Positions 43,347 to 53,971 of a stretch of 64,000 nt of DNA are shown piece by piece (the first letter of the stretch is position 1; each line of letters opens with the position of its first letter). The notes beneath the pieces were generated by a model. That model made no database searches and was not told the DNA's origin. It saw only the letters and a program-made list of their open reading frames with translations. Both the position numbers and the translations under genes were made by a program. Source of the DNA: Meconema thalassinum (taxonomy: Eukaryota; Arthropoda; Insecta; Orthoptera; Tettigoniidae); assembly GCA_946902985.2 (NCBI GenBank), contig OX336397.1, forward strand, positions 188,794,813 through 188,858,812, written 5' to 3'.

Positions 43347-44439
43347 GATATAATCTTATATTTAACCGGCGACATTTCTCGGTTCAGCGCTTTTAATCTT
43401 AGTTCACAGCTGCTGTTAGTTGGTTGGTTCTTAACTTTAGGGGCTGCGACAACGCGGTCATGTAGCCCCATGTACTTTGGTTATGTGTAGAATCTGTCTG
43501 ATAACTGGTGTTAATTGTGATGACTGTATTGGTGTGTGTAACTGTTTTAATTCAATTAAGCACTGCAGACGATCAATTTTCAAGTAGTTCCTACTTTTGC
43601 GCCAAACGCCACCGTCGACGACTACTAGTTCAGAACTTAGCTACCTGACGTCACCGCAGTTGGCTCTTGGCAACGAACGTAGAAATCTAAGAGCGTTGTT
43701 TACATTCTTAACCTATAAAATTTTGCTTCACACAGGTGTCTGTGAAACATTTTAGCCCATAGCTTCCAATTCAAGGCTGTATTTAATAGTGAAATATCAT
43801 ATAAAGCTTGTACATTAGTAGGTGATTCTGGTACGAAGGTGATATCTTTTCTGGACTAGGCGTAATTTGTGCGTGCTCACTCTCATCGATGATGTATTTT
43901 AGTCAGAGAGATTTTGGATTTTATTGAGAAGGAAGGATCCCGTTGTCCTGAAAATCGTGTCTTATTCAGACACGTGAACAATACTTTTGTTCCGTTTCGG
44001 ATAAATATAAAAAACATGACCGGTTTGTAACATTGTATAATAATTAGGTCACTTTTACACCCTGTTGTTCTGTGCCAGTATAAGTCGAGTGTTATTAGTC
44101 CCACAGGCTATACGGACATAATGCGTGTTCACATTTTATAACAATTTATTTTTGCACTCTATTTAGAGGTTAAAAGCATTGCCAGAAGTGCTTCTATCAT
44201 CACACCACCAGTGATTATATCGGTACCAAATACATACGGTACGGTAATGGTAGTATTGAATGGCTCTATTTTGTTTATGTTATTTTTTTGTTTTTGAAAG
44301 TTGTAGGCCACTGGTACCTGATCTTGCCTTCGTTAATAGGTTAGCCTATGTGATATCCTGTAGAAGAACTATCATAGGCCATGTGACACACACTTCACAT
44401 TATTGAGACGATCATCATAATCAGCGGTTCTAAGAAAGT
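43347..44439. other. Intron 2 of copy 2, no recognised gene
   Basis: Contains GCGCCAAACGCCACCGTCGACGACTAC and TGACGTCACCGCAG around 43600-43660, GC-richer than its surroundings; possibly an old promoter-like remnant of the P-like pseudogene. Confidence 0.35.
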
Positions 44440-45130
44440 TCAAAATCTCAAACCCGAAACTCCTTCCGCGAAAGTACGTTTGAGTGCTCTTAGAAGGGAG
44501 GTGGTAAAAGTTCTGTCCACTTGTTTTATTGCAGGGCAGGTTCGATTTTTATTAGGAGTTAAAAGAGGGTGAAATGGTCTTCTGAGAACATAGCAAATAT
44601 CCTCGCACTATGATCACTTTCGAAGTAAGCATACGAATATTTCAGAAATCGCCACAATCCAATACCAATGCCGTTCAACTCGACAGAAATTGATTCGGCA
44701 TTTTCCGGGCAGACATGGAATTCTGAGAGAGGTACTTTGTCTGTTGAAAGCCAGAGCTATGGTCGGAGGACTGTTTGCTAAATGGAAGCAGCCCGCCTTT
44801 TATGACTTCGATGTAATAATGACTTCAGAGTTGTTACAAAACATTATTAGCCAGTTTGAGGGTTGTGGCATTCGTATTGTCGCAGTAGCTAATGATATGA
44901 GATGGAAAAACACTTAAGCCTGGAAGGAACTACATGTAATCAGTACTAAAGTTTTTTCAGCAATCCAGTGGGCAATAACATAAATGTGTGGGTTTTCTGT
45001 GATGTAACCCATCTGTTGAAATTGTTAACAAATCACTTTCTAGATGAAGGTTTCGTGTTAGACGAAGGCTCAGAACTTCAGAAGAATACGATAGAAGGCC
45101 TATTAGAGACTCAAACGTGGAACATGTATG
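44440..45130 (+). pseudogene. P-element-like transposase remnant (copy 2 partner of 17.0-17.7 kb)
   Basis: Encodes AKWKQPAFYDFDVIMTSELL, NIISQFEGCGIRIV and, in another frame, FCDVTHLLKLLTNHFLDEGF, matching the old pseudogene of copy 1. No THAP domain remains upstream. The segment CGIRIVAVANDMRWKN, missing from copy 1, is retained here, so the two remnants have decayed differently from a shared ancestor. Confidence 0.85.
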
Positions 45131-45426
45131 TGAACAAGTCATTCCTTTACAGGACGATAGAGAATATCATTGCTAGTGAAAATATGGTAGGTCCATGATT
45201 TGCGAGTGTGTACTAACTGAAATGTTTTTGATAAAACCTGCACAATAACTGTTGGGTCCTTTGCCACGTGGCCATAGACGAATGTAAACTATGTATGCTG
45301 GATTGAATTACCATTAGTATGTTATATTATTCCTTAATTCCTTCAGTGCAAGTTTAAAAACATCTGTAAGCTATAATTACACCTACACAAAGGAACATGT
45401 ATGCCCAACAAGTCATTCCTTTGGAG

Positions 45427-45528
45427 GACGAAACAGTCCATCACACGGATATTAAGATTGAGGAATCTTATATTCCTGGTATCAGTCCATGCCTCAAAAC
45501 AGAATCCTCGTCTTCAGATCTGAGTGAC
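45427..45528 (+). CDS. Zinc-finger gene, coding exon 3, copy 2
   Basis: 34 codons, phase 0, donor GAC|GTAAGT. The acceptor reads CCTTTGGAG in place of TCTTTGCAG of copy 1; AG is kept but the -3 pyrimidine is a G, which should weaken splicing. It carries IKIE and LKTE motifs. A similar acceptor-plus-GACGAT sequence lies 280 bp upstream (CCTTTACAG at 45136-45144) and could act as a decoy, leading to an early stop. Confidence 0.75.
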
Positions 45529-45644
45529 GTAAGTAACTTCATGCTTATTTTCAAGACATCTCCCTGTCTCCGAATAGCATTTGGGGATTAAGAGATGTTT
45601 TCTCACAATTATGTTGATAAAAACGGAAGCGTTTGGCTGTTAGT

Positions 45645-46215
45645 ACCTGCTCTAATCTCCTTTGCAAACAGTGTGCTCCCGTACACAAGCAGACACATAA
45701 TTCTTAGAGTTACTAGCTGCTCTAATCTCCTTTGCAAATTGTGTGTTCCCGTGCTCTAGCAGACACGTAATTCTTACAGTTACTATCATGCCCTAATCTC
45801 CTTTGCAAACTGTGTGTTCCCACACACTAGCAGACACATAATTCATAGAGTTACTAGCTGCTCTAATCTCCTTTGCAAACTGTGTGCTCCCGTGCTCTAG
45901 CAGACACGTAATTCTTAGAGTTACTAGCATGCCCTAATCTCCTTTGCAAACTGTGTGTTACCGTACACTAGCAGACACATAATTCTTAGAGTTACTAGCT
46001 GCTCTAATCTCCTTTGCAAACTGTGTGCTCCCGTGCTCGAGTAGTCACATAATTCTTAGAGTTACTATCTGCTCTAATCTCCTTTGCAAACTGTGTGCTC
46101 CCGTACACTAGCAGACACACAATTCTTAGAGTTACTAGGTGCTCTAATATCCTTTGCAAACTGTGTGCTCCCGTACACTAGCAGACACATAATTCTTAGA
46201 GTTACTAGCATGCTC
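45645..46215. repeat. Intronic 70-bp minisatellite, about 8 units (copy 2)
   Basis: Same unit as at 19613-19915, with alternating variants CGTACACTAGCAG and CGTGCTCTAGCAG that suggest a two-unit (roughly 140 bp) higher-order duplication. Confidence 0.95.
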
Positions 46216-46792
46216 TACAATAGACTCCCCATAGAAGCATTTAATTAACTCAATCTACTTTTTGAGCAATAAAATATTAAATTGCAGTGAATTATGATGA
46301 AATGCCTTATATAATATTTTGAAGGATGATTGATACATGCCTTCATTCTCAGAAGTCATGTTCGTATGGACAGTGTAGTAGCATGTTACTCAATGATATA
46401 TGCACGTGTTGGACCGTAGGACCTGTTATGGTCTATTGTATTGTCATCTGCCCCTCTCTTATGGTCTTTCGGCTAAAAGAATTGAACGTAAAAGTTCATT
46501 TGTCCTCAATCCTTAAAGCTAATACTTCCATTGGGGCACTGATCTTCGCATTTTCATTCGCTCTAAGTGTAACTTGGTCTCTAAAAGTGTATTATGAGTA
46601 TCAGAACTGGGAATTAAACCATTTATCTGAAAAAAGTTTATCTCTTGCTCTAGGATGTGATGGACAGTAGATTGTCATTCAGCGGACATATCTTCACTTC
46701 AGCTGAGCTGTGCTGTACAATTACATGGGTTGTCATAAGTGTAAAAGTATAAGATGATAACCCTGACTTAAATTATTGCATCTTATCCCCAG

Positions 46793-46851
46793 GATGTAAA
46801 AGAAGAAAATCAGAGTGATGAAGCAGTTGCAAGTGGAAATCACTTAAATGA
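46793..46851 (+). CDS. Zinc-finger gene, coding exon 4, copy 2
   Basis: 59 bases, acceptor TTATCCCCAG, donor GA|GTAAGT, phase 2. Peptide DVKEENQSDEAVASGNHLN; VKEE is kept. Four residues differ from copy 1 and no codon changes silently. It joins the finger exon at 53379 in frame (GA + A = Glu). Confidence 0.82.
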
Positions 46852-47866
46852 GTAAGTCTTAAACATACAAACAACATGTTACTTTATATTTACCCTCTTT
46901 GTAGGAATGCAAAGGCTTTTCCTTTTTAATGCGGGTGCTAAATTTTCAGCTTCAAAATGAATTTCATGCATTTCCTCACTGTTATATAACTAAGCGTTAT
47001 CAATTCATTATTATTCAAATATTTTTATAGAGATACTTAATCATGCCACAAAGTTTGAGTGAGTTTCATTTTTGGCTTAAGGTAAAACCCTTAATTTCAC
47101 TTAACGAAATGACACTATATTACTTTTGCTCACACGCAAATACTAGCAATATGTCAAGGGACTAGTGGTGTATTTTATAAAGGGGATGAGGGTGGAATGT
47201 TTCGCGGCTGTCTCGCTGTCTCTCCTGTAGCTAACTGAACTGTTTACCATTTTTCTCATTTGGTTAGTTAACGTAATATTACACTATGTTTGGATTGCGA
47301 TAAAACCCAATCATCGGGATGTGAACAAAACATGTATACCATTGGCATCCACTTGGGAACAAAATCTCAACAGATAAGTAATGAGTTCACTCCAGGGCAC
47401 AAGGATATAAAGCAAGCATGACAAAGTTTAATTGTAGTGGCTACGTCATTTCTTTAAGAAAATATCGTGACGCCCAATTAACTCGCATTTATACACAACA
47501 ATTTTCAATAGAGGCCCAGAAATTGTTTTGGAAATACTGTGTACATAGTGTAATCTAATTGGATTGCAAGTACAGGTGGAGAATGTTTAAATACCACTTC
47601 GGGACATTAAGCCATAAGTATAAATGGTGCCAGTTAAAATGAGGGAGGCATGCAGTGGGATAAATGCGCTGTGTAGTGAGGTTCTTAAAGGGCTGCCACC
47701 TTCTGTACATTTAACAGACTACACTATATGTACTATGTGCCAGGTAAATCAATCATCTCTACACAATGGGTGTAGCCATACATAGTGCTCTCCATTCATC
47801 CATGTTTTCAATAGTGAAGTAACACTTATATAATTTGTATATTAAGGCTTTCACGGCCCGGATTAT
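46852..47866. other. Intron 4, collinear with copy 1 up to about 47560
   Basis: Carries the empty sites for the 1.5-kb element and the satellite of copy 1. Nothing coding. 47560-47866 shows no recognised feature. Confidence 0.6.
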
Positions 47867-48002
47867 ATAAATAATTCATGTTTTTTGGGCTAATGCCGTG
47901 TGTTTGTTTGATTCCATTGAAAAAGGAGGCAAGGTTTCTCCGAAACGTATGGTTCTAATCTAAATACACACGGCATTAGCCCAAAAAACATGAATTATTT
48001 AT
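47867..48002. repeat. Perfect 36-bp inverted repeat (hairpin)
   Basis: Arms 47867-47902 (ATAAATAATTCATGTTTTTT...GCCGTGTG) and 47967-48002 are exact reverse complements around a 64-base loop containing GTTTCTCCGAAACGTATGG. No target duplication identified. Confidence 0.95.
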
Positions 48003-48229
48003 AACCCTTAATCTATTCCAACTAGGTTATTATATAGCGAATTAATTTGTGTCGCATGAACACATTGCTAGTTACTTGTTGTTCAGTTGCCTGTGCTCGT
48101 AAGTAGAGTGGTCCTAACCCAGGGGTAACTGAATAGGCAACCCGCGATATATCCAGGGGCAAGGTCATGAGAAAGACGTGTGAGGGATCGAACGGAAGGG
48201 CTCCATCCTCTCTACCTGTGGGACAAGTC

Positions 48230-48800
48230 TATTTCCCCCTAAGATAAAATCTACCACCACCCCCAGCGAAATTAAGGATTCTTAGTGCGCATGCGCTCCT
48301 ACGCTCCTCTATCATGGCGGGGTTTTAAACTTTATGGTAGTTGCTTGCATACCTCCTGCTCTGCTCCCTTCCCCCACCATCCCCACCCCCAAATTTAATT
48401 AGATTTAACCCAAAGTCCACCATTGCTTCCTCTTACTACCACTAACTTTCGCCGTGCTCATTCACGTTCACCTCCATTGGTCAGTTTCTGTTCTTTTCCA
48501 ACTTATGCATTGATTTATTTATTATTTATTTGTTACTTTTTATTGATTACGGATTTATCGGTTATTGAACCACTACAAAGTCATCGATCACAAATTTCCG
48601 AAAATAGTGGATACCACCCAAACGCGTCATCGCAGAATGTTGCATGAGGGATTAAACGATGGGTCTCCATCCCCTCTATCAATTTTCAATATTTTTTTAA
48701 TTGATAGACCTTTCCAAATCACCCAACTCAAACCCCAAGCAGCAAAAGCAGACCTCCAGATCTCCTTTGAGAAAACGTAGTTTATAACTAACATCAAGCC
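48230..48800 (+). repeat. Dispersed repeat, forward copy (partner at 52610-52990)
   Basis: GGTCAGTTTCTGTTCTTTTCCAACTTAT, TTTATTTATTATTT, CGAAAATAGTGGATACCACCCAAACG and CCATTGCTTCCTCTTACT correspond to the reverse complement of 52610-52990. Open frames here are not conserved in the partner. Confidence 0.75.
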
Positions 48801-48814
48801 AGCCGCCATAGATT

Positions 48815-49520
48815 AATTGTAGAGCAGGGAATAATGAAGCGGACAGAGAAGTTTAAGTACTTAGGCGAGTGGATAACACCAAACATTTTTGAGAATGAAG
48901 CATCAACCTCAAGGATCAACGAGGTCGAAGTGGCATTCCAACTAACTAGGATTGTTTGTAATAAACGATAAGTGTCCCTCAATGCCAAGCTTAGACATTA
49001 TTGATCAGTTATTTGTCCAGAAATCCTGTACGCAGGATAATGCTTTGAATTGTACAGGAAAGGTTTGATTGAAAGAGTAGATGCTAAAGATTGAGAAAAA
49101 TCCTAAATAAGATACTGAGACCAATCAGGGAAATTGGAGCGTTCAGGTGGCGGCACAACAATGAACTCTACCTTAGTGTGGAAAGGACAGCAGACATCAC
49201 AAGGAAAAGGAGGATTAATTTCTATGGCTACATAACACGCATGAACTCTCAGAGACTGACCAACCGCATCTTTTCCTACTTTGTAAACGAGAAAACGAAG
49301 GGAATTTGATTCGCTGAGAGTGAAAGAGATCTTCTAGAAGTAGGAATCACGTTTGAAGACATCCAGGAACGTGCACAGCTTCTGAGAAACCTTGGAACAC
49401 ACCAGTGATTCTCAGAATAGCTAAAGCTGAAATCAGGGATAGAGTGCACTGTTGAAAGAGAGGAGGCTCACAGAAAATTCTTGCGGGAATACTGGGATGG
49501 AACTAAAGCTCAGAGACGGA
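48815..49520 (+). pseudogene. LINE reverse-transcriptase 3' part, decayed
   Basis: Pieces encode KFKYLGEWITPN (thumb), LRKILNKILRPIREIGAF, ITRKRRINFYGYITRMNSQR and LTNRIFSYF, the ordered C-terminal motifs of a second non-LTR family distinct from the RTE copies at 6.4 and 39.3 kb. Stops and frameshifts throughout. Confidence 0.75.
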
Positions 49521-49654
49521 AGCGGCTGAAGTAACGAGGTCCATAGTTGGCCGAATCGGTCATTTGCCCTTATGATGAGGATGATAAGGGAAACTACTAC
49601 CTTCAACTTATTGACACTTCAACTTATAATGTACATAATGTACTGTAATAAAAC

Positions 49655-49990
49655 CGACAGTAGTGGCTACGCGGGCTAAAGCGCTTCGTTAGGTCAAGGG
49701 GCCAAGCTCTCTGCTGACTCGGTAGACGCGTAGGTTCGAGCCCCACCGTCGGCTGTCCTTGAAATGGTTTTCCGTGGTTTCCCATTTTCAACACTAGGCA
49801 AATGCTGGGACAGTACCTTCTGACAGGCCACAACCGCTTCCTTCCACATCCTTGCCCAGTTTCATTCATCTTCATCCATTCCATCTCTCATCCCGACGCG
49901 CAGGTCGCCAACGGGCGTCGACTAGAAAGACCTGCACTCGGCCTCTCAGGAGGCTACACGACAAATGCACTGTAATAAAAATAAATATTT
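49655..49990 (+). mobile_element. tRNA-derived SINE, family C
   Basis: A-box region AGTGGCTACGCGGGCTAAAGCG, B box GGTTCGAGCCCC at about 49733, then TTTTCCGTGGTTTCCCATTTTC, CTAGGCAAATGCTGGG, AGGCCACAACCGCTTCCTTCC and an A-rich end (AATAAAAATAAATATTTAAAA). A common polyneopteran-type SINE body. Confidence 0.85.
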
Positions 49991-50146
49991 AAAAAATCAC
50001 AGTCGAGAAATACTTTATGCGGCGGTGATTAGTGGTATGAAGCGCGTAACATCTAGGTCGCAGTAAATGATAATAATAAGGCATGAAAAAATGATTACTA
50101 AACGAACATGGTGTAATTTTAAAAACTGATATAGGTAATTCAGTTG

Positions 50147-50572
50147 TCAAGCTTCGATGTCTTCCAAAGTCTCAACCTTATTTTCTGGCTTAGGCCTGTA
50201 CTCGATGCGTCTAGTGAAAAAGGTTATGGCGTACTGCTCGGCAAAGAATATGGATCCAAGCTGCACGAACCTGAGATGATCGCAGATGATGACGAAATAT
50301 GATGACACACGTTCGGGGTTCCCCGTCGTATTTCGATTGGCCGTGGAATCATTCACTCTTTGGCAACACCGCAGTGGCTTGAGCAACGGCCCTGTGCTGC
50401 CATCAACATAGACAGCAGATAACACGGGGGGCTCTGGAAAGTCCTCGCATGGCACCTCGCGATGAATCAGCAAGCTATTCTCCCAACTGCCCCCCCTCCC
50501 CCCAGTGTCACACAACTTGTGGGACGTGGGTTGGCGACCACGGGACCCCAGCTGAGTTTGGCATCGCTTCAA
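50147..50572 (-). CDS. 141-residue open frame, unidentified
   Basis: Read leftward it encodes a Gly/Arg-rich start, then AVYVDGSTGPLLKPLRCC and an end SIFFAEQYAITFFTRRIEYR followed by an acidic tail. The composition of the last third looks protein-like (amphipathic, then charged), but no family is recognised and there is no known splice or homologous copy in the window. It may be a scrap of a mobile element or chance. Confidence 0.2.
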   Translation of the reverse strand: MKRCQTQLGSRGRQPTSHKLCDTGGRGGSWENSLLIHREVPCEDFPEPPVLSAVYVDGSTGPLLKPLRCCQRVNDSTANRNTTGNPERVSSYFVIICDHLRFVQLGSIFFAEQYAITFFTRRIEYRPKPENKVETLEDIEA

Positions 50573-50874
50573 ATTCCTGGTGCCGGTCTCCTTTGAGTTC
50601 TCTTTCCTATCGGCCTCCCTTGGTCAAACTGTATTAGGGTATCCGAGGGCTAGGGAGTCTTTCAATTTCCCGCCTTATTGGCCGTTGTCTCATCTTTCCT
50701 GATGCCCTCATTCTTCGAGGGGTCTGCCTTCTTTTCCTTTTCATAATATCTCCTGTCTTCTGCTCAAGGCCTCAAAGAAACAGGGTGTGTGTATTCCCAC
50801 CACTTCTGGTACACCCTGAAGGGCTCATGGCTGGTGAGTTAGGAAGCTGGCCACCCCAAGGGATTCCTGAGGTA

Positions 50875-52545
50875 AATGCCGAGAATGGAGTGGTATGTCA
50901 GAAATTTTAACTGGACAGTGTTACTCATCGGGTTCCAAAGGGTAATTATAAACAATATGGTTCAGATCAGTGAAACGGTGTAGATTTGTCCCAAAGGGCC
51001 TAAATGCAGGGAAAGGGATGGTCTGTCCGAAACTTAAAGTGGACAGTGATACTCGTTGGGTTCCAAAGAGTAAGTATACAAATTTTGGTCGAGATTGCTG
51101 AAACGATGAAGATTTGTGCCAAAGGGTCTAAATACAGGGAATGGAGTGCTCTGTCCGAAAGTTCAAGCAGACAGTGTTACTCGCCGGGTTCCAAAGGGTA
51201 AGTAACTTACATAAAGATTGGTTGAGATGGGTGAAACTATGTAGATTTTTGCCAAAGAGCCTAAATGCAGTAAATGGATTGGTCTATCCGAAATTTCATT
51301 TCAACAGTGTTCCACGTCGGGTTCCAAAGGGTAAGTAGGTAAACTTTGGTTCAGATCGGTGAAACAGGGTAGATTTTTCCCAAAGGGCCTAAATGCAGGG
51401 AATGGAGTGGTCTGTCCAAACTTTTAAGTTGACAGTGTTACTCGTTGGGTTCCAAAGGGTAAGTATACAAATTTAGGTTCAGATCGGTGAAACGATGTAG
51501 ATATGTGCCAAAGGGCCTAAATGCAGGGAATGGAGTGGTCTGTCCGTAATTTCAAGTGGACAGTGTTACTCATCGGGTTCCAAAGGGTAAGTATATACGT
51601 TTTGTTTTCGATCGGTGAACGATTTAGATTTGTGCCAAAGGGCCCAAATTCGAGGATTGGAGTGGTCTGTCCGAAATTTCGAGTGGACAGTGTTACTGGT
51701 CGGGTTCCAAAGGGTAAGAATGAAAAATTTGGGTCAGATCGGTGAAACGGTGTAGATTTGTGCCAAACGACCTAAATGCAGGGGTTGGAATGGACCCTCC
51801 GCAATTTCAAGCAGACAGTGTTAGTCGCCGTGTTCCAAAGGGTAAATATACACATTTTGGTTGAGATCGGTGAAACAGTGTAGATTTGGGCCAAAGGGCC
51901 TAAGTGCAGGGAATGGAGTGGTCTGTCCGCAATTTCAAGCAGGCAGCATTACTCGCAGGGTACCAAAGGGTAAGTATCCGAATGTTGGTTCTGATCGGTG
52001 AAACTGTATAGATTAGGGACAAAAGGCCTAAATACAGGGAATGGAGGGGTCTGTCAGCAATTTCAAGCAGACAGTGTTACTCGCAGGGTTCCAAAGGGTA
52101 AGTATACAAATTTTGGTTTGATCGGTGAAATGGTGTAGATTTGTGCAAAAGGGCTTATAGGCAGGGCATGGGGTGGTCTGTCCGAAATTTCAAGTGGACA
52201 GGGTTACCCGCAGGGTTCCAAAGAGTAAGTATACACATTTTGGTTCAGATCGGTTAAACGGTGTAGATTTGTGCCAAAGGGCCTAAATGAGGGAATGGGG
52301 TGGTCTGTCCGAAATTTTAAGTGGACAGTGTTACTCGCAGGGTTCCAAAGGGTAAGTATACAAATTTTGGTTCAGATCGGTGAAACGGTGTAGATTTGTG
52401 CAAAAGGGCCTATATGCAGGGCATGGGGTGGTCTGTCTGAAATTTCAAGTGGACAGGGTTACCCGCAGGGTTCCAAAGGGTAAATATACACATTTTGGTT
52501 ACGATCGGTGAAACGGTGTAGATTTGTATACATAACAGACAGACA
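50875..52545 (+). repeat. 128-bp tandem array, about 13 units
   Basis: Units read AATGGAGTGGTCTGTCCGAA, ATTTCAAGTGGACAGTGTTA, CTCG, GGGTTCCAAAGGGTAAGTAT, TTTTGGTTCAGATCGGTGAA and GTAGATTTGTGCCAAAGGGC. The array ends in ACATAACAGACAGACAAATAT and a TATA-rich stretch, as at ends of insect elements with internal arrays. GGGTAAGTAT in each unit resembles a splice donor. Confidence 0.95.
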
Positions 52546-52609
52546 AATATTGTGCTTTATATGTATATAGATGACTTTGTGGAATCCGCTCCGAACCTCA
52601 CCTACCCGT

Positions 52610-52990
52610 GGACACGTCCATCATAAAAATAATAATTAAAAAAATGGAAATTGAAACTGATGAGTCCTATGGATAGAGAGATCCAAGACCTTTCATTTGA
52701 GCAATCACACGACTTTCACCGATTGTCGTTTGGGTGATGCCGACTATTTTCGGGTAGTTCATGAATAATCGTTATATCGATAATCAATAAATAATTGTAA
52801 GTACATAAATATGAAATAATAAATAAATCGATAAATAAGTTGGAAGAGAACTGAAACTGACCAAAGTAATCAACAGAGATGAACCTAGCGCAAGTAAGTG
52901 GAAGCAATGCTAGACTTTTTTGTAAAACCTACTTAAATTTGGAAAACTCTGTTTGAAATTCTGAGGGAGGTGGTGGGATGGATGTAGGGG
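52610..52990 (-). repeat. Dispersed repeat, reverse copy (partner at 48230-48800)
   Basis: TTGGAAGAGAACTGAAACTGACC, AATAAATAAATCGATAAATAA and GGGTGATGCCGACTATTTTCGG pair with the forward copy; together they flank the 49-52.5 kb block as an inverted pair. Confidence 0.75.
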
Positions 52991-53378
52991 GAAGGAGGGA
53001 GGGGTCAAGTGTGCATGTTCTTTAAAATATTCTTATTTCCCAGGAGGTGTGGATATTTTTTACTTCAGGATGGAATAGATTCGTCCTATAGATAAGGGGA
53101 AGGAGCCCTCTCGTTTGAGCCCTTACTCGTTCGGGAGAGCACACCCTTGTCCCTGCATTGCGGGTTGCCTCTTCAAATACCCCGTGGATAGGATCCCTCC
53201 TGCCCCTCAACTCTCGCACTTAAAATTATAGAGCAGCGCCATATTTTTACGCATTAAATCTCTGCTCTTATCTGTGTCTACGAATACAGAAGATTACTAT
53301 ATACTTATTCGGAATAGTGCTATGTAATTTTTGATATTATAATGGTGCTATGTATTTTACTTTTTTTTTACGTTACAG
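52991..53378. other. Last part of the final intron
   Basis: Nothing recognised until the pyrimidine-rich acceptor TTTTACTTTTTTTTTACGTTACAG ending at 53378. Confidence 0.6.
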
Positions 53379-53971
53379 AAGCGACCACAAATGTTAACAT
53401 GCGACATTCCTGTGAAGCATGTGGAACGAACTTTGCTCGGAAAGGTCACCTGAAGCAACACATGGTGCTCCATACTGGTCTCAAGCCGCATTCATGCGAT
53501 ACATGTGGAGCTAACTTTACTCGGAAAGGGGTCCTGAAGAGACATATGATGATCCATAGTGGTATAAAATCTTATGCCTGTAAAACATGCTCAGCAATGT
53601 TTGCGTCTAAATACAGTTTAAAGGAACACATGATGTTTCATAGTGGTCGTAAGCCACATCTATGTGATATATGTGGAGTGAACTTCACCCAGAAAAGCGA
53701 CCTGAAGAGACACATAATGATCCATAGTGGTCTTAAGCCACATTCATGTGATATATGCGAAGCAAAATTTTCCCGTAAAGGTCAGTTGAATGCGCACTTG
53801 ATGATCCATAGTGGTCTCAGGCCACATTCATGTGATACATGTGGAGTGAACTTTGCCCAGAAAGGTACCTTGACGAGGCACATGGTGATCCATAGTGATG
53901 CAATGCCTTATACATGTGGAGCGAAATTTACTCGGAAGGGTGACTTGACGGAACACCTGATGATGACATAG
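53379..53971 (+). CDS. C2H2 zinc-finger exon: six intact fingers plus a broken seventh
   Basis: Acceptor CGTTACAG (53371-53378) takes phase-2 exons; A + preceding GA gives Glu, then ATTNVNMRHSCEACG. Six fingers follow the exact C-x2-C-x12-H-x3-H spacing: CEACG, CDTCG, CKTCS, CDICG, CDICE and CDTCG. Linkers are HSGLKPHS-like, not the usual TGEKP. The seventh has lost its first Cys pair (PYTCGAKF) and, after EHLMM, a base change in the usual ATCCATAGTGG context gives TAG at 53969-53971. A sequence-specific nuclear DNA-binding protein is expected, probably a transcriptional regulator. With either upstream exon set the product is about 306 residues. The upstream in-frame ATG at 53342 lies in the intron and I do not take it as the start. 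Confidence 0.88.

Larger units (their letters stand above)
34240..47560 (+). repeat. Segmental duplication, copy 2 (5' part of zinc-finger gene)
   Basis: Same order and orientation as 4246-26855. It lies immediately upstream of the only finger exon. It is interrupted by a LINE (34565-37742), a hAT-like insertion (37931-40759) and an interspersed element (41639-43151), all absent at the corresponding positions of copy 1. Confidence 0.9.

Noticed and set aside
46326..46670. 114-codon frame in intron 3 of copy 2
   Set aside because: The homologous segment of copy 1 (20040-20350) has indels that break it, so there is no sign of constraint.
53342..53378. ATG at 53342 as start of the zinc-finger protein
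   Set aside because: It lies in the pyrimidine-rich tract before a strong acceptor at 53378 and encodes a hydrophobic leader unlike the family; upstream exons with matching phase explain the reading frame better.
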